A DNA stretch of 64,000 bases, from positions 1 through 64,000 of the forward strand of contig NZ_CACVAF010000015.1 of assembly GCF_902726565.1 (NCBI RefSeq). Reading direction: 5' to 3'. The notes beneath the pieces were generated by a model. That model searched no databases. It worked only from the letters and a program-made list of their open reading frames with translations, and was not told the DNA's origin. Both the position numbers and the translations under genes were made by a program. This document shows, in pieces, positions 9,754 to 21,154 of the stretch (its first letter is position 1; each line of letters opens with the position of its first letter). The stretch comes from Yersinia vastinensis. Its GTDB lineage: Bacteria > Pseudomonadota > Gammaproteobacteria > Enterobacterales > Enterobacteriaceae.

Positions 9754-11139
9754 TTAGCTATTTTTATTTTTTACTGCCGGTTTAGCCCAATCCAGATGCC
9801 AGCATAACTCATCGTCATCAGCTCGACCGGCTTGAGTAACAAATACACCCGCAGCGGCAATTAACTGCTCACCAAAATAGAGCAGCGGAATACGTTCTCG
9901 CAACCAAGGGGGGATGCCTAATTCTTGCCATAGCTTCTTACTGTGGCGCGAATGATGCCGCCCAACAATACTAATCTCCCCCTGCAAACCAAACCGTATG
10001 CTTATTTCCTCACCCACAGCTGCGGCTCTGATAGCTTGCCCCCCCTTCGCAACAAAACGCAGCACACCAAGGTTAGCCGGGAGAACCAAAGGTTCTGGAA
10101 CTATAGCGGTTTGGTCAGGGGCGGCTAAAACTGTAGTCCAAGGCAGTTGCTGAACGCTTATTTCAGCCAAAGGAGGCAACAAATATAAATATTGCCGAAA
10201 ACGACGAATCTGATGAGCGCCCAGTATCAGTTGAGGTTCTGCATCCTGTCTGGCCATGGCAACTTCTAACCATAACCGTTGCAGTTGGTTTTGCGACGGC
10301 ATGGAAGCACCACATGCGGCTAACCAACGGCGCAGTATTGCGGCACGTTTGGCTGTCGAAGCCAGCAATAACCCCTCAATAGACAGCGCACCCTCTGCAT
10401 TTTGCAATTGTTGTAAGTTATCAGCCAACAACTCATCCAGCAGTTGCTCTTGCTCCGCGCACAGGACAGCACTTCGCGCCGTGGCTTGTGCAAAATGTGG
10501 CCAGCGCTGATTAAGTAAAGGCAAAATTCTTAAACGCAGGAAATTACGATCGAAACGATCGTCCTGATTACTGTCATCTTCAATCCACTGCAACTGCTGC
10601 GCTCGGGCATAGTTTTCTAGCATTGCACGTGAAAAAGCCAGTAATGGGCGCAAAAGCTGGCCATGGGCAAAAGGCATCTTAGCCGCCATCGAGGATAACC
10701 CTGCGGGGCCGCTACCCCGTTTGAGCGCCAGTAGGAAAGTTTCACACTGATCATCCAAATGTTGAGCGGTAAGTAGCACTTCATTGGTGGCAAGATGGGC
10801 CCTAAATGCCTGATAGCGGGCAGTTCTGGCCGCCGCCTCAATACCGGTTTCACGGGAGTCAATGCTGACGCGCACCACCTCAAGCGGAATTTTCCATTGT
10901 TCACATTGTTGCTGACAATGAATTACCCAATTATCTGCCAATGGATTTAGGCCATGGTGAATATGAATGGCACGAATCTGTAACTCAGGGATAAATTGGT
11001 CACGCAAACACACTAATAAATGCAATAGCACACTGGAATCTAAGCCACCACTGAACCCAACCAGCACATGCCGATGTTCACCCAATTGCGCAAGCAGCGG
11101 GTTAAGCAAAACAGGGGATGTCGAGGGAACAGCGTTCAT
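9754..11139 (-). CDS. tilS: tRNA(Ile)-lysidine synthase
   Basis: TilS attaches lysine to C34 of the CAU-anticodon isoleucine tRNA, changing both its codon reading (AUA) and its charging; it is essential in most bacteria. The PP-loop ATPase motif SGGLDSS lies at residues 30-36. The central part carries the [12 protein letters not shown] segment typical of TilS, and the C-terminal substrate-binding domain includes [20 protein letters not shown]. Length 461 exceeds the E. coli protein (432) slightly. It lies 1 bp after the yaeR stop, so the two are likely co-transcribed. Confidence 0.96.
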   Translation of the reverse strand: MNAVPSTSPVLLNPLLAQLGEHRHVLVGFSGGLDSSVLLHLLVCLRDQFIPELQIRAIHIHHGLNPLADNWVIHCQQQCEQWKIPLEVVRVSIDSRETGIEAAARTARYQAFRAHLATNEVLLTAQHLDDQCETFLLALKRGSGPAGLSSMAAKMPFAHGQLLRPLLAFSRAMLENYARAQQLQWIEDDSNQDDRFDRNFLRLRILPLLNQRWPHFAQATARSAVLCAEQEQLLDELLADNLQQLQNAEGALSIEGLLLASTAKRAAILRRWLAACGASMPSQNQLQRLWLEVAMARQDAEPQLILGAHQIRRFRQYLYLLPPLAEISVQQLPWTTVLAAPDQTAIVPEPLVLPANLGVLRFVAKGGQAIRAAAVGEEISIRFGLQGEISIVGRHHSRHSKKLWQELGIPPWLRERIPLLYFGEQLIAAAGVFVTQAGRADDDELCWHLDWAKPAVKNKNS

Positions 11140-11140
11140 G

Positions 11141-11539
11141 TTATTCCGGTGTCAATTCATAGAGTTCCAGAGGTAAACCATCTGGGTCATTAAAGAAAGT
11201 AAAACGTGACTCTGTATAGGGATCAATGCGAATTGCCTCGCAAATAACCCCGGCTAATTCAAGCTCCCGAACAGCTAGCTCAATATCGTCGACCTGAAAA
11301 GCCAAGTGCCGTAATCCACATGCCTCTGGACGACTGGGCCGCGGTGCGGGTGTTGGAAAAGAGAATAGCTCAATAATGTACTGCCCGTTTAGCGCAAGAT
11401 CAGCTTTCCATGAATCACGTTCTTCTCGATACACTTCGGAAGCCAGAGTGAATCCAAGAACTTCACAATAGAATTGTTTACTGACCTGATAATCTGAGCC
11501 AATTATCGCAATATGATGAACCCGACGTATTGCCAGCAT
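11141..11539 (-). CDS. yaeR: VOC-family metalloenzyme-like protein YaeR
   Basis: The 132-residue protein belongs to the vicinal oxygen chelate superfamily (glyoxalase I-like). It has the two paired beta-alpha-beta-beta-beta modules: [20 protein letters not shown] with a metal-ligand His, then QYIIELFSF with a Glu, [11 protein letters not shown] with a His, and [11 protein letters not shown] with a Glu. This set of four suggests a metal site. The substrate is unknown. It heads a pair with tilS. In E. coli ldcC lies between accA and yaeR; here only a terminator separates them. Confidence 0.88.
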   Translation of the reverse strand: MLAIRRVHHIAIIGSDYQVSKQFYCEVLGFTLASEVYREERDSWKADLALNGQYIIELFSFPTPAPRPSRPEACGLRHLAFQVDDIELAVRELELAGVICEAIRIDPYTESRFTFFNDPDGLPLELYELTPE

Positions 11540-11607
11540 GAATTACTCCAATAAAATCATCAGTGAGTTATCTCTTATCGATTCGCTACACGCTCATTTA
11601 ATTGATG

Positions 11608-11643
11608 AAAAAAAACCGGTACTGATTACAGCACCGGTTTTTT
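11608..11643 (-). terminator. Terminator after accA (possibly bidirectional)
   Basis: ACCGGT arms (11615-11620 with 11633-11638) enclose a short inner CTG/CAG stem. On the minus strand the hairpin is followed by eight T (A run 11608-11615). It ends the long rpsB-side cluster 20 bp after accA. T residues on the plus side also occur, but no plus-strand gene reads into it. Confidence 0.85.
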
Positions 11644-11662
11644 CACTGTCTGAGTGTCGAAA

Positions 11663-12622
11663 TCAGCAATAACCGTAGTTCATGAGACGCTGATAACGGC
11701 GATTCAATAACTCTTCGTTATTCAGTACATCCAAGTCGCTGAGATCAGCCAGAAGCTGTGCTTTCAGTGAAGCGGCAATCGCTGAATAATCACGATGTGC
11801 ACCACCTAAAGGCTCAGGGATCACGGAGTCGATCATCTTCAATTCTTTCAGACGATGAGCAGTGATACCCATGGCCTCTGCGGCTAATGGCGCTTTATCG
11901 GCGCTTTTCCACAAAATTGATGCACAACCTTCAGGAGAGATAACAGAATAAGTGCTGTATTGCAGCATATTCACTTTATCGCCAACACCGATTGCCAATG
12001 CACCGCCGGAACCACCTTCACCAATGACGGTACAAACGATAGGTACATTCAGGCGAGACATCTCACGCAAATTACGTGCGATGGCTTCCGATTGGCCACG
12101 TTCTTCAGCACCAACGCCCGGATATGCACCCGGGGTGTCAATGAAAGTAATGATCGGCAACTTAAAGCGCTCGGCCATTTCCATCAGACGTAATGCTTTA
12201 CGGTAACCTTCTGGTGCTGGCATCCCAAAGTTACGACGGATCTTCTCTTTGGTATCACGGCCTTTCTGATGACCAATGATCATCACCGGACGGCCATCCA
12301 GACGTGCAATACCCCCCACGATAGCTTTATCGTCGGCGTAAGCACGATCACCAGCCAGTTCTTCGAAATCGGTAAAGATATTAGCGATATAATCCAGGGT
12401 ATAAGGGCGACCAGGATGGCGTGCCAGTTGGGCAATTTGCCATGCGCCAAGATCCGAGAATATCTTCCGCGTCAGCTCGACACTTTTCTCGCGTAGACGC
12501 TGAACCTCTTCGTCCAGATTAATATCTAATTTTTCGTCTTGACGGCTGACTGCAGTCAGCGAGTCAATTTTCGCTTCCAGCTCTGCAATCGGCTGTTCAA
12601 AATCAAGAAAATTCAGACTCAT
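11663..12622 (-). CDS. accA: Acetyl-CoA carboxylase carboxyltransferase subunit alpha
   Basis: AccA and AccD form the carboxyltransferase that moves CO2 from biotin-BCCP to acetyl-CoA, the committed step of fatty acid synthesis. The 319-residue length equals the E. coli enzyme. Characteristic segments are [18 protein letters not shown] at the N-terminus, then the oxyanion and CoA segments [34 protein letters not shown] and [12 protein letters not shown]. It follows dnaE by 12 bp and ends the cluster before a strong terminator. Confidence 0.97.
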   Translation of the reverse strand: MSLNFLDFEQPIAELEAKIDSLTAVSRQDEKLDINLDEEVQRLREKSVELTRKIFSDLGAWQIAQLARHPGRPYTLDYIANIFTDFEELAGDRAYADDKAIVGGIARLDGRPVMIIGHQKGRDTKEKIRRNFGMPAPEGYRKALRLMEMAERFKLPIITFIDTPGAYPGVGAEERGQSEAIARNLREMSRLNVPIVCTVIGEGGSGGALAIGVGDKVNMLQYSTYSVISPEGCASILWKSADKAPLAAEAMGITAHRLKELKMIDSVIPEPLGGAHRDYSAIAASLKAQLLADLSDLDVLNNEELLNRRYQRLMNYGYC

Positions 12623-12634
12623 AGCATTCCTATT

Positions 12635-15600
12635 TTAGTCAAATTCCAGTTCCACCTGCTCATTACCTACCAGCGTTCGCAAATCTATCAATAAGCGATC
12701 GGTGGGGGTCACACGCCATGTGGCCCCAAACCGCAGCCGGGCGCGAGCATCTTCCCGTTGGTAATAAAGATGTACTGGGATCGTCCCCGCTCGATGGGGT
12801 TCCAACGACTGACGGAGACGGTTCAAAAGCTGGTCATCAATTTGCCTGTCGGTCAGCGATATAGCAAGCCCACGGGCATATTTTTCACGAGCTTCACTGA
12901 TGTCCATTAACTCACGGGCGGTCATTTTAAGTCCACCACTAAAGTCATCAAAGCTGACCTGTCCAGTGGCTATCAGGATACGGTCTTTTTCCAATAAATG
13001 CTGATATTTTTCCAACGCATCGGTGAATAACATCACCTCCAGACGGCCAGAGCGGTCATCCAAAGTGCAAATGCCAATACGATTGCCGCGTTTTGTCACC
13101 ATAACCCTTGCCGCGATCACCAACCCCGCAGCCATGGTCATTTTGCCCCGGTCCGTCGGATGCATATCTTTCAAACGCAGCCCACCGGCATAACGTTCTA
13201 TTTCCTTCAGATACTGAGTAATCGGGTGGCCGGTCAGGTACAATCCCAGCGTTTCCCGCTCACCGTCTAAAACAATCTGTTCCTGCCACGGCGGCACATT
13301 AGCATAAGATTGCTCAACCTGCTCAGGTGCATCGGCTAATACGCCAAACATATCTACCTGACCAATAGCCTCTGCCTTGGCATGTTGGTCTGCCGCTTTT
13401 AATGCTTCACCCAACGAACTCATTAATGCCGCGCGGTGTGGACCCAAACGGTCAAAGGCACCAGACATAATAAGCTTTTCTAGAATTCGGCGATTAAGTT
13501 TTTTCGTGTCGACTCTGGCGCATAAATCAAATAATTCTTTGAAATAACCGCCCTCTTTGCGGGCTTCCAGCATCGCCTCGATCGGCCCTTCACCTACACC
13601 TTTGATAGCACCAATGCCATAAACAATTTCGCCGTCGTCATTGACATGGAAATGATACAAGCCACTGTTGATATCAGGAGGCAGAATTTTCAACCCCATC
13701 CGCCAGCATTCATCGACTAGGCCAACAACCTTATCGGTGTTATCCATATCAGCGGTCATTACCGCTGCCATAAATTCAGCCGGATAATGTGCTTTTAGCC
13801 ACAGCGTTTGGTAAGAAACCAAAGCATAAGCGGCGGAGTGTGATTTGTTAAAGCCATAACCGGCAAATTTCTCTACCAGGTCAAAGATTTTAATTGCCAG
13901 TTCGCCATCAACGCCCTGACTTTTGGCGCCATCTTCGAATACAGAGCGCTGTTTGGCCATCTCTGCCGGGTTCTTTTTACCCATTGCACGGCGCAACATA
14001 TCCGCACCGCCGAGTGAATAACCCGACAATACCTGAGCAATCTGCATAACCTGTTCTTGATACAGAATAATGCCATAAGTTGGCTCAAGCACCGGTTTTA
14101 GGGACTCATGCTGCCATTCAATATCGGGATAAGAGATAGCCTCACGACCATGCTTACGGTCAATAAAGTTATCAACCATTCCCGATTGCAACGGGCCGGG
14201 ACGGAACAGTGCCACGAGAGCGATCATGTCTTCGAAGCAGTCAGGTTTAAGCCGCTTGATAAGATCTTTCATGCCTCTGGATTCAAGCTGGAATACTGCT
14301 GTCGTTTCCGAGCGTTGCAGCATATCGAAGCTTTTTTTGTCATCCAGCGGAATAGAAGCAATATCAATTGGCTCTAAACCGGTTTTGGCACGCCGGGCAT
14401 TGATCATCTCCAGCGCCCAGTTAATGATAGTGAGCGTTCGCAAACCCAAGAAGTCGAACTTCACTAACCCAGCATATTCCACATCATTCTTATCAAATTG
14501 AGTGACTGGGTTATTTCCTTCAGCATCACAGTAAAGTGGTGCGAAATCAGTAATTTTGGTTGGTGCGATAACAACCCCACCGGCATGTTTACCGGCGTTA
14601 CGGGTTACCCCTTCCAACTTCCGCGCCATATCGATCAGCGCCCTGACCTCTTCGTCTGCCTCATAAATTTCAGGCAACTGTGGTTCTGCGGCGAAGGCTT
14701 TCTCTAGCGTCATCCCCGGATCTGGCGGGACTAGTTTCGAGATACGATCGACGAAACCATAAGGATGACCCAGAACACGGCCCACATCCCGAATAACGGC
14801 TTTAGCCGCCATAGTACCGAAGGTGATGATCTGAGAAACCGCATCACGGCCATACATTTCCGCAACGTGCTCAATCACCAGATCGCGTTTCTCCATACAG
14901 AAGTCGACGTCAAAATCGGGCATTGATACACGTTCCGGGTTTAGAAAACGTTCGAACAGCAGATCAAATTCCAGCGGGTCGAGATCGGTAATCTTCAACG
15001 CATAAGCCACCAGAGAACCCGCACCAGAACCTCGCCCTGGCCCTACCGGCACACCATTATCTTTTGACCACTGGATGAACTCCATGACTATCAAGAAGTA
15101 GCCGGGGAAACCCATCTGGTTGATAACTTTGAGTTCAATTTCCAGACGTTCATCATATTCTGGGCGCTTTTGCGCCCGAACTTCAGGATCAGGGAATAAA
15201 AACTCCAGCCGCTCTTCTAAACCTTGTTTCGACTTTTCAACCAGAAAATCTTCTGTGCTCATATCACCGGTTGGGAATTGGGGTAAGAAATACTCCCCCA
15301 GTCGGATGGTGACATTACAACGTTTGGCTATCTCGACACTGTTGAGCAAGGCCTCAGGGATGTCGGCGAACAGCTCACACATTTGCTCTTCGTCACGCAT
15401 AAACTGCTGTGGGCTATAATTTTTAGGCCGCTTTGGATCAACCAGTGTAAAACCATCATGGATGGCGACACGAATTTCATGCGCGTCAAAGTCTGACTCG
15501 TCGATAAAGCGCACATCATTGGTCGCCACCACGGGCAATCCGCGCTCAGTCGCCAGTGTCACGGCAGCATGCAAATAGTTTTCTTCATCTGGGCGTCCGG

Positions 15601-16117
15601 TACGGATTAACTCCAGATAGTAGCTGTTGGGAAAATGCGTTTGATAAAACTCGAGACATTGATCAACCTGAGCCTGATTGCCTCGTAAGATAAACTTACC
15701 AACATCCCCCATCCGACCACCAGACAAGAGAATCAGCCCTTCTTTATGATTAATCAGCCAATCTCTATCAATGATTGGCCCCGCCGCACCATAGCCACGT
15801 TGATAAGCTTCAGATATCAGTAATGTTAGGTTTTGGTAACCTTCATTGTTACGTGCCAAAACAGTCAGGTGAGCTAGCTCATCACCCAAAATTTCGCTTT
15901 GTACGTAGAAGTCTGCACCGATGATGGGTTTGATCCCTGCACCATGAGCGCTACCGTAGAATTTTACCAAGCCACATAGGTTGGTAAAATCGGTAATGGC
16001 CAGAGCGGGCATGCCTAATGCAGCAGCTCTCTTCACCAAGGGCCCAACCTTGGCTAATCCATCGATCATGGAGTAATCGCTGTGAACACGCAGGTGGACA
16101 AAACGAGGTTCGGCCAT
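12635..16117 (-). CDS. dnaE: DNA polymerase III alpha subunit
   Basis: DnaE is the replicative DNA polymerase of the Pol III core. Starting at 16117 ([16 protein letters not shown]) it has 1160 residues, the E. coli length; an in-frame ATG 11 codons upstream lacks family support. The PHP domain is at the N-terminus ([17 protein letters not shown]). The catalytic palm motif [14 protein letters not shown] lies near residue 400, and the helix-hairpin-helix, beta-clamp-binding and OB-fold parts follow toward the C-terminus. It lies between rnhB and accA, as in E. coli. Confidence 0.97.
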   Translation of the reverse strand: MAEPRFVHLRVHSDYSMIDGLAKVGPLVKRAAALGMPALAITDFTNLCGLVKFYGSAHGAGIKPIIGADFYVQSEILGDELAHLTVLARNNEGYQNLTLLISEAYQRGYGAAGPIIDRDWLINHKEGLILLSGGRMGDVGKFILRGNQAQVDQCLEFYQTHFPNSYYLELIRTGRPDEENYLHAAVTLATERGLPVVATNDVRFIDESDFDAHEIRVAIHDGFTLVDPKRPKNYSPQQFMRDEEQMCELFADIPEALLNSVEIAKRCNVTIRLGEYFLPQFPTGDMSTEDFLVEKSKQGLEERLEFLFPDPEVRAQKRPEYDERLEIELKVINQMGFPGYFLIVMEFIQWSKDNGVPVGPGRGSGAGSLVAYALKITDLDPLEFDLLFERFLNPERVSMPDFDVDFCMEKRDLVIEHVAEMYGRDAVSQIITFGTMAAKAVIRDVGRVLGHPYGFVDRISKLVPPDPGMTLEKAFAAEPQLPEIYEADEEVRALIDMARKLEGVTRNAGKHAGGVVIAPTKITDFAPLYCDAEGNNPVTQFDKNDVEYAGLVKFDFLGLRTLTIINWALEMINARRAKTGLEPIDIASIPLDDKKSFDMLQRSETTAVFQLESRGMKDLIKRLKPDCFEDMIALVALFRPGPLQSGMVDNFIDRKHGREAISYPDIEWQHESLKPVLEPTYGIILYQEQVMQIAQVLSGYSLGGADMLRRAMGKKNPAEMAKQRSVFEDGAKSQGVDGELAIKIFDLVEKFAGYGFNKSHSAAYALVSYQTLWLKAHYPAEFMAAVMTADMDNTDKVVGLVDECWRMGLKILPPDINSGLYHFHVNDDGEIVYGIGAIKGVGEGPIEAMLEARKEGGYFKELFDLCARVDTKKLNRRILEKLIMSGAFDRLGPHRAALMSSLGEALKAADQHAKAEAIGQVDMFGVLADAPEQVEQSYANVPPWQEQIVLDGERETLGLYLTGHPITQYLKEIERYAGGLRLKDMHPTDRGKMTMAAGLVIAARVMVTKRGNRIGICTLDDRSGRLEVMLFTDALEKYQHLLEKDRILIATGQVSFDDFSGGLKMTARELMDISEAREKYARGLAISLTDRQIDDQLLNRLRQSLEPHRAGTIPVHLYYQREDARARLRFGATWRVTPTDRLLIDLRTLVGNEQVELEFD

Positions 16118-16239
16118 ATCCAGATACCAGAAATTAGTGGATTGAATCATATCCCAAGCAATTTACTGCAAGGAATCATATCCATATGTTATGGAAGTTG
16201 CTTTAGTGTTTACACAAAAATGGTTTATACCAAAATGAA

Positions 16240-16836
16240 TTACACCAAACCTAGCACACGTTTAACCGGGCCGAAACTACGCCGGTGATGCTCAGTCGCA
16301 CCGAAAGCTGCCAATTTTTCCAGATGAACAGCAGTTGGATAACCTTTGTGCTGCGCGAAGCCATATTCAGGGAAATGGAGGTCAAGTTCCGTCATCTCAC
16401 GATCGCGCGTTACTTTAGCCAGAATTGAAGCGGCGCTAATCTCAGCGACTCGACTATCACCTTTGACAACAGCCAACGATGGCATCGCCAGTTTTGGGCA
16501 ACGGTTGCCGTCGATCAAAACATAATCAGGTGCGATATGCAGCCCCGCGACCGCCCTTTGCATTGCCAGCATCGTTGCATGCAAAATATTAAGGTGATCA
16601 ATTTCTTCCGGCTCTGCGCGACCGAGGCTCCATGACAGCGCCTTGTCAGTAATTTCGTCATAAAGTGACAGGCGGCGTTTTTCACTCAGTTTTTTTGAGT
16701 CAGCCAAACCCACAATTGGCCGTTGAGGATCGAGGATGACTGCCGCGGTGACGACTGCGCCCACTAAAGGACCACGCCCCACTTCGTCCACACCTGCAAT
16801 CAGATTTGCCTGTGGGTAAATAAAAATATCCGTCAT
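16240..16836 (-). CDS. rnhB: Ribonuclease HII
   Basis: RNase HII nicks DNA 5' of single embedded ribonucleotides, starting ribonucleotide excision repair, and also cuts RNA-DNA hybrids. The 198-residue protein has [12 protein letters not shown] with catalytic D17 and E18, plus the later acidic residues in VLIDGNR and the [11 protein letters not shown] segment. The start overlaps the lpxB stop by 4 bp. A 122-bp AT-rich gap separates it from dnaE. Confidence 0.96.
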   Translation of the reverse strand: MTDIFIYPQANLIAGVDEVGRGPLVGAVVTAAVILDPQRPIVGLADSKKLSEKRRLSLYDEITDKALSWSLGRAEPEEIDHLNILHATMLAMQRAVAGLHIAPDYVLIDGNRCPKLAMPSLAVVKGDSRVAEISAASILAKVTRDREMTELDLHFPEYGFAQHKGYPTAVHLEKLAAFGATEHHRRSFGPVKRVLGLV

Positions 16837-18017
16837 CGTCCAGCTAACTCCAATACAGCCTGTGCTGCCTGCTCATCCGCGCCACAACGGATGCTCTGAT
16901 GTAAAATCAGAAAACGTGCCTTTAAAGCCTCAACGGCATCTCCACCTTGCAGTAATGGCAGCAGCGCGTCGGCTAATTTCTGTGGCTGACATTCTTGTTG
17001 CAACAGCTCCGTCACCAGTTCTTCACCCGCTAGCAAATTGGGCAATGAAACATAAGGCGTTTTGACCAAGCGTTCAGCCAGCCAAAATGTGAAAGGCTTC
17101 ATACGATAGCCGACCACCATCGGGCATTTAGCCAGCATGCACTCTAATGCAGCAGTACCCGAAGCCAGCAACGTCGCATCACTGGCAATCATTGCTAAAC
17201 GAGCATTACCATCAAGTAGATGCACGGATAAGTTGGGGGCAACTTCGGCTTTAATTCGCTCAAACTGCTCACGTCGTTTGCTATTAACCAGAGGAACCAA
17301 CACGTCCAACTCCGGTATTTGTTGCTTCAAGAGCGCAGCTGTGCGCAAAAAATCGCCACTGAGCATTTCGACTTCAGAATGGCGACTCCCCGGCAGCAAG
17401 GCTAGGCAAGGTGTGTTGGCTGCAATACCAAGTTCTGCTCGCGCAGCTTGTTTATCAGGCGTTAACGGCATGGCATCTGCCATGGTATGACCGATAAAAC
17501 GGCAGGGAACATTAAAACGATCGTAAAACGCTTTTTCAAAAGGAAGAAAAGCGAGCACCATATCGGTTGCTTTACCAATTTTGAAAACACGTTTTTGTCG
17601 CCAGGCCCAAACTGATGGGCTGACATAATGAACGGTTCTGATACCGCGCTGCTTTAAACGCCCCTCAAGGGTAATATTGAAATCAGGGGCATCAATACCG
17701 ACAAAGACATCAGGAGAAAGCTCGCTAAAACGTTGAGTTAACTCTTTTCGAATTTTCAATAAACGTGGCAGGCGCTCTAATACTTCAACAACGCCCATCA
17801 CTGCCAATTCTTCCATTTCAAACCAAGCTTCACATCCTTCAGCTTGCATCAGAGGCCCTGCGACACCAACAAAACGTGCATCAGGAACTTGCGCTTTCAG
17901 TGCACGAATCAATCCTGCACCCAGAATGTCGCCAGACGTTTCTCCAGCGACCAAACCGATAGTTAAAGGACGCCCGCCGCTTAACGGACGATCAACAGAT
18001 AATGGGCTATTTTGCAT
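16833..18017 (-). CDS. lpxB: Lipid A disaccharide synthase
   Basis: LpxB condenses UDP-2,3-diacylglucosamine with lipid X to make the tetraacyl disaccharide core of lipid A, at the inner face of the inner membrane. The 394-residue GT19 enzyme shows the N-terminal [17 protein letters not shown] loop, [13 protein letters not shown], and the C-terminal donor-binding half with [11 protein letters not shown] and ASGTAALE. A short extension precedes the usual start ([18 protein letters not shown]). It is 3 bp from lpxA and overlaps rnhB by 4 bp. Confidence 0.96.
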   Translation of the reverse strand: MQNSPLSVDRPLSGGRPLTIGLVAGETSGDILGAGLIRALKAQVPDARFVGVAGPLMQAEGCEAWFEMEELAVMGVVEVLERLPRLLKIRKELTQRFSELSPDVFVGIDAPDFNITLEGRLKQRGIRTVHYVSPSVWAWRQKRVFKIGKATDMVLAFLPFEKAFYDRFNVPCRFIGHTMADAMPLTPDKQAARAELGIAANTPCLALLPGSRHSEVEMLSGDFLRTAALLKQQIPELDVLVPLVNSKRREQFERIKAEVAPNLSVHLLDGNARLAMIASDATLLASGTAALECMLAKCPMVVGYRMKPFTFWLAERLVKTPYVSLPNLLAGEELVTELLQQECQPQKLADALLPLLQGGDAVEALKARFLILHQSIRCGADEQAAQAVLELAGR

Positions 18018-18020
18018 AAA

Positions 18021-18809
18021 TCAGCGAATAATGCCGCGAGTCGAACGTTCAAAGAAATCACTGAATGCCTGAACCGCCGGATATTGCTGTGCTAGTTCGG
18101 CAATTTCTGGCTTCACTTCATCCAGCGTTCTACCACTGCGATACAGCAATTTGTATGCATTACGGATAGCATGAAGTGATTCTTTGTCGAAACCACGGCG
18201 CTTCAACCCTTCGATATTGATACCGAATGGCGTCGCATGATTGCCTTGAGCGATGACAAAAGGAGGCACGTCTTGAGCAACGCCTGAACAACCGCCCACC
18301 ATAACATGCGCACCGATCACGCAGAATTGGTGAACTGCTGTCATACCGCCAATAATGGCATAATCGTCAATTTCTACATGACCACCCAATGTCGCATTAT
18401 TCGCAAGAATACAACGATCGCCAATGATACAGTCATGGGCAATATGGGCATTAATCATCAATAAATTGTCGCTGCCTACTTTGGTTAATCCACCACCCTG
18501 AACAGTGCCACGGTGGATAGAAACACTTTCGCGGATACGGTTACGGTCACCAATCTCGACGCGAGTAGGCTCGCCTGCATATTTCAGATCCTGGTTTGCT
18601 TCACCAATCGAGGCAAACTGGTAAATCTGATTATCACAGCCGATTTTTGTTATTCCATTAACGACGACATGGGATTTCAGTTCCGTGCCAGCGCCGATTT
18701 CCACCTGGGATCCGACAAAGCAGAAGGGGCCAATATGAACGCCGGCGCCAATAATGGCACCTTCTTCAACAATAGAGCTAGGATGGATAACGGCGGTTTT
18801 GTCAATCAC
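18021..18809 (-). CDS. lpxA: UDP-N-acetylglucosamine 3-O-acyltransferase
   Basis: LpxA adds the first 3-hydroxyacyl chain, from acyl-ACP to UDP-GlcNAc, opening lipid A synthesis. The 262-residue protein is built of left-handed beta-helix hexapeptide repeats over about residues 1-190, with a helical C-terminal trimer-contact part. The catalytic base fits H125 in [10 protein letters not shown]. Length equals E. coli LpxA. It is 3 bp from fabZ and from lpxB, so the three form a tight operon. Confidence 0.97.
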   Translation of the reverse strand: MIDKTAVIHPSSIVEEGAIIGAGVHIGPFCFVGSQVEIGAGTELKSHVVVNGITKIGCDNQIYQFASIGEANQDLKYAGEPTRVEIGDRNRIRESVSIHRGTVQGGGLTKVGSDNLLMINAHIAHDCIIGDRCILANNATLGGHVEIDDYAIIGGMTAVHQFCVIGAHVMVGGCSGVAQDVPPFVIAQGNHATPFGINIEGLKRRGFDKESLHAIRNAYKLLYRSGRTLDEVKPEIAELAQQYPAVQAFSDFFERSTRGIIR

Positions 18810-18812
18810 GTA

Positions 18813-19310
18813 TCAGGACTCCTTAACGTCAGGCTTTACAGCTGCGACTTCTGCTGTTGCTGGTTTGCTACGCGCACACATCATTGTTGCCGTACAAACA
18901 ATTTCACCATCAACTTTCGCAACACCAGTAAAACGGGTCAGGCCACGGCGTTCTTTGACAAACTCAACTTCCATGATCATTTGATCGCCTGGCACTACGG
19001 GGCGTTTGAAGCGGGCGTCATCAATACCAGCAAAATAATAAAGCTCGCCCGGTTCAAGTTTACCACGGCTCTTAAACGCCAAAATCCCAGTAGCTTGAGC
19101 CATCGCTTCTAATATCAGCACGCCAGGGAAGATTGGCTTGCCCGGGAAATGGCCTTGGAAAAATGGCTCGTTGAAAGAGACGTTCTTCACTGCACGTAGA
19201 AATTTACCTTCCTCGAAATCGAGGACGCGATCTACCAGCAAGAATGGAAAACGATGCGGGAGTAGATCCAAAATCTCTTCAATGTGCAGAGTATGAGTGT
19301 CAGTAGTCAA
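18813..19310 (-). CDS. fabZ: 3-hydroxyacyl-[acyl-carrier-protein] dehydratase
   Basis: FabZ dehydrates 3-hydroxyacyl-ACP in fatty acid elongation, so it competes with LpxA and LpxD for 3-hydroxymyristoyl-ACP, which explains its place among the lpx genes. The hot-dog fold active site is [13 protein letters not shown] with H54 and E68 in [10 protein letters not shown]. The protein has 165 residues against 151 in E. coli. The extra residues are a C-terminal Ala/Lys-rich tail ([18 protein letters not shown]) not needed for the fold. Confidence 0.96.
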   Translation of the reverse strand: MTTDTHTLHIEEILDLLPHRFPFLLVDRVLDFEEGKFLRAVKNVSFNEPFFQGHFPGKPIFPGVLILEAMAQATGILAFKSRGKLEPGELYYFAGIDDARFKRPVVPGDQMIMEVEFVKERRGLTRFTGVAKVDGEIVCTATMMCARSKPATAEVAAVKPDVKES

Positions 19311-19349
19311 AATACTCTTCCTGTCTAAAAACTGATGCTATCAACAACA

Positions 19350-19389
19350 CGGCCTGCGCAGCCCCAAAAGGGAGGCATTAGGCAGGCCG
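19350..19389 (-). other. Hairpin in the lpxD-fabZ intergenic gap
   Basis: CGGCCTGC (19350-19357) pairs perfectly with GCAGGCCG (19382-19389), with further partial pairing inside (GCCCC/GGGAGGC region). On the transcribed minus strand it lies between the lpxD stop and the fabZ start with no T run after it. It is therefore more likely an mRNA processing or stability element than a terminator. The 162-bp gap is unusually long for this otherwise compact cluster. Confidence 0.6.
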
Positions 19390-19472
19390 CAAATTATGAA
19401 CTCTTTACACTTACTTTTGACATTAACTGCCAATAAGTTTGATTATTTGCTCAGAGTTTCGGGCTTAAGTGA

Positions 19473-20495
19473 CTATTCTTTATCGATCTTGCGCTCAATA
19501 GCTTTTAAGCGTTTATTAATTCCATCAATATTCATCACTAAAGCAGCTGTCTTGCGCCAAACTTTATTCGGTTGTAGCGGAATACCGGAGGAGTATAACC
19601 CAGGTTCAGTGATTGGACGCATCACCATTCCCATCCCGGTGATAGTGACTTTGTCACAGATCTCCATATGACCATTGATCACACTGGCGCCGCCTATCAT
19701 ACAATAGCGCCCAACTTTCAGACTGCCTGCCATGATAACACCACCCGCAACTGCGGTATTGTCGCCAATCACAACGTTATGTGCAATCTGACATTGGTTG
19801 TCAATGATGACGCCGTTGCCAATAATCGTATTATCCAACGCACCACGGTCAATTGTTGTACAAGCACCAATCTCAACACGATCACCAATATGAACAGAGC
19901 CAAGCTGGGGGATTTTTATCCAATTACCACGATCATTTGCATAGCCAAAACCATCTGCACCAATGACCGTACCGGATTGAATTAAGCAATTTTGCCCAAT
20001 CACAACTTCATGATAAACGGAGACATTGGCCCACAAACGGCTACCAGCACCAATGCGAGTATTTTTACCAATAAAACAGCCTGCACCGATAACAACGTTA
20101 TCACCCAGTACAACACCAGACTCTATCACCGCATTTGCGCCAACAGAGACGTTCTCTCCCAGCGTCGCTTGTGGAGAAATTACCGCGCTTGGCGCAATAT
20201 CCTGTGCTGGCTGAGGGGTCGTATCCATTATTTGCGCCATGCGAGCATAGGTTAAATAGGGATTATTCACGACTAAAGCGGCAGATTTACAAAAAGGTAA
20301 GTCAGCCTCAGTCAACACTACGGCACCTGCATTACACGTGGCGAGTTGTTCCTGATATCGGCTATTTGCTAAAAATGTGATTTGCGAAGGCTCGGCGGAA
20401 TGCATAGAAGCGATGCCGGTGATGACGATATCGCCATCACCGTGCACCTGTGCATCCAACTGCTGGGCTAAATCAGCCAGTCGAATTGAAGGCAT
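19473..20495 (-). CDS. lpxD: UDP-3-O-acylglucosamine N-acyltransferase
   Basis: LpxD adds the second 3-hydroxyacyl chain, to the amino group of UDP-3-O-acylglucosamine, in lipid A synthesis. The 340-residue protein has the N-terminal uridine-binding domain, then a long left-handed beta-helix (hexapeptide repeats from about residue 100 to 310) with the catalytic-His segment [14 protein letters not shown] helical C-terminus ends it. It follows skp by 3 bp. Confidence 0.97.
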   Translation of the reverse strand: MPSIRLADLAQQLDAQVHGDGDIVITGIASMHSAEPSQITFLANSRYQEQLATCNAGAVVLTEADLPFCKSAALVVNNPYLTYARMAQIMDTTPQPAQDIAPSAVISPQATLGENVSVGANAVIESGVVLGDNVVIGAGCFIGKNTRIGAGSRLWANVSVYHEVVIGQNCLIQSGTVIGADGFGYANDRGNWIKIPQLGSVHIGDRVEIGACTTIDRGALDNTIIGNGVIIDNQCQIAHNVVIGDNTAVAGGVIMAGSLKVGRYCMIGGASVINGHMEICDKVTITGMGMVMRPITEPGLYSSGIPLQPNKVWRKTAALVMNIDGINKRLKAIERKIDKE

Positions 20496-20498
20496 GTT

Positions 20499-20996
20499 TT
20501 ATTTAACCTGTTTCAGCACGTCAGCAGTGATATCCATAGAAGAATCTACATATGCAACAGCATTTGCATCGATCACTACGTTATAACCGCCTTTGCTGGC
20601 AACAGATTTAACAGCATCCTGAATACGGCTCAGAATTTTGTTACGTTCTTCCATTTGACGACGGCGATTGTCTTGCTCAAAAGCCTGGGCTTTAGTAGAG
20701 AAAGTTTCACGCTGTTTCATTACGTCGTTTTCCAGCTTAGTACGTTCGCTGGCTTTCATGGTAGAACCGTCACGTTGCAGCTTCTGCATTTTAGTCTGCA
20801 GATCGCGCTCCATTCCTTGCAGTTCGGTTGCACGGCCTTTGAATTCATTCTCCAGCTGTTTAGCTACGGTTTCACGCGCAGGCAATTGTTGGAAAATGCT
20901 GGAAACGTTAACAACAGCAATCTTGTCAGCGGCTTGAACGCTGGCTGAAGCAGCCAATGCTAAACCTAGACCTGCGGCACACAACCACTTTTTCAC
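20499..20996 (-). CDS. skp: Periplasmic chaperone Skp (OmpH)
   Basis: Skp is a trimeric periplasmic chaperone that holds unfolded outer membrane proteins on their way to BamA. I place the start at a GTG (20996): an AAGGAG ribosome binding site lies 6 bp upstream, and translation gives [17 protein letters not shown], matching E. coli [15 protein letters not shown]. The product has 165 residues with cleavage after VQA (residue 22). The centre is long charged helices rich in Lys, Glu and Gln, the tentacles of the jellyfish fold. An earlier ATG upstream is out of line with the family. Confidence 0.94.
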   Translation of the reverse strand: MKKWLCAAGLGLALAASASVQAADKIAVVNVSSIFQQLPARETVAKQLENEFKGRATELQGMERDLQTKMQKLQRDGSTMKASERTKLENDVMKQRETFSTKAQAFEQDNRRRQMEERNKILSRIQDAVKSVASKGGYNVVIDANAVAYVDSSMDITADVLKQVK

Positions 20997-21060
20997 TATA
21001 AACTCCTTACCATTACCCGTTTGTGTCAGAGACACCTTGAAGTGCACTTAATACTGAATA

Positions 21061-21104
21061 ATCCCTAAGTTAGCGCCAGCCTGAGCCAACGCTACTTTAG
21101 GTTA
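21061..21104 (-). other. Imperfect hairpin between bamA and skp
   Basis: On the minus strand CCTAAAGTAGCG and CGCTAACTTAGG pair at 10 of 12 positions around a GC-containing loop. There is no T run, so it would not terminate, but it could stabilise the bamA 3' end or reduce read-through into skp. Confidence 0.4.
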
Positions 21105-21154
21105 TTTCAACTACCAGTGCTGTCTTTAAAATTCAGTACTACTTTGCCAATCAA

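Noticed and set aside
16160-16260. Short direct repeats (TACCAAAATG/TACACCAAAC-like) between dnaE and rnhB
   Set aside because: Only two or three imperfect short copies in AT-rich sequence; no sign of a functional array.
18513-19112. Long open frame on the plus strand across lpxA and fabZ
   Set aside because: It is antisense to two clear conserved genes, has no family resemblance and no ribosome binding site logic.
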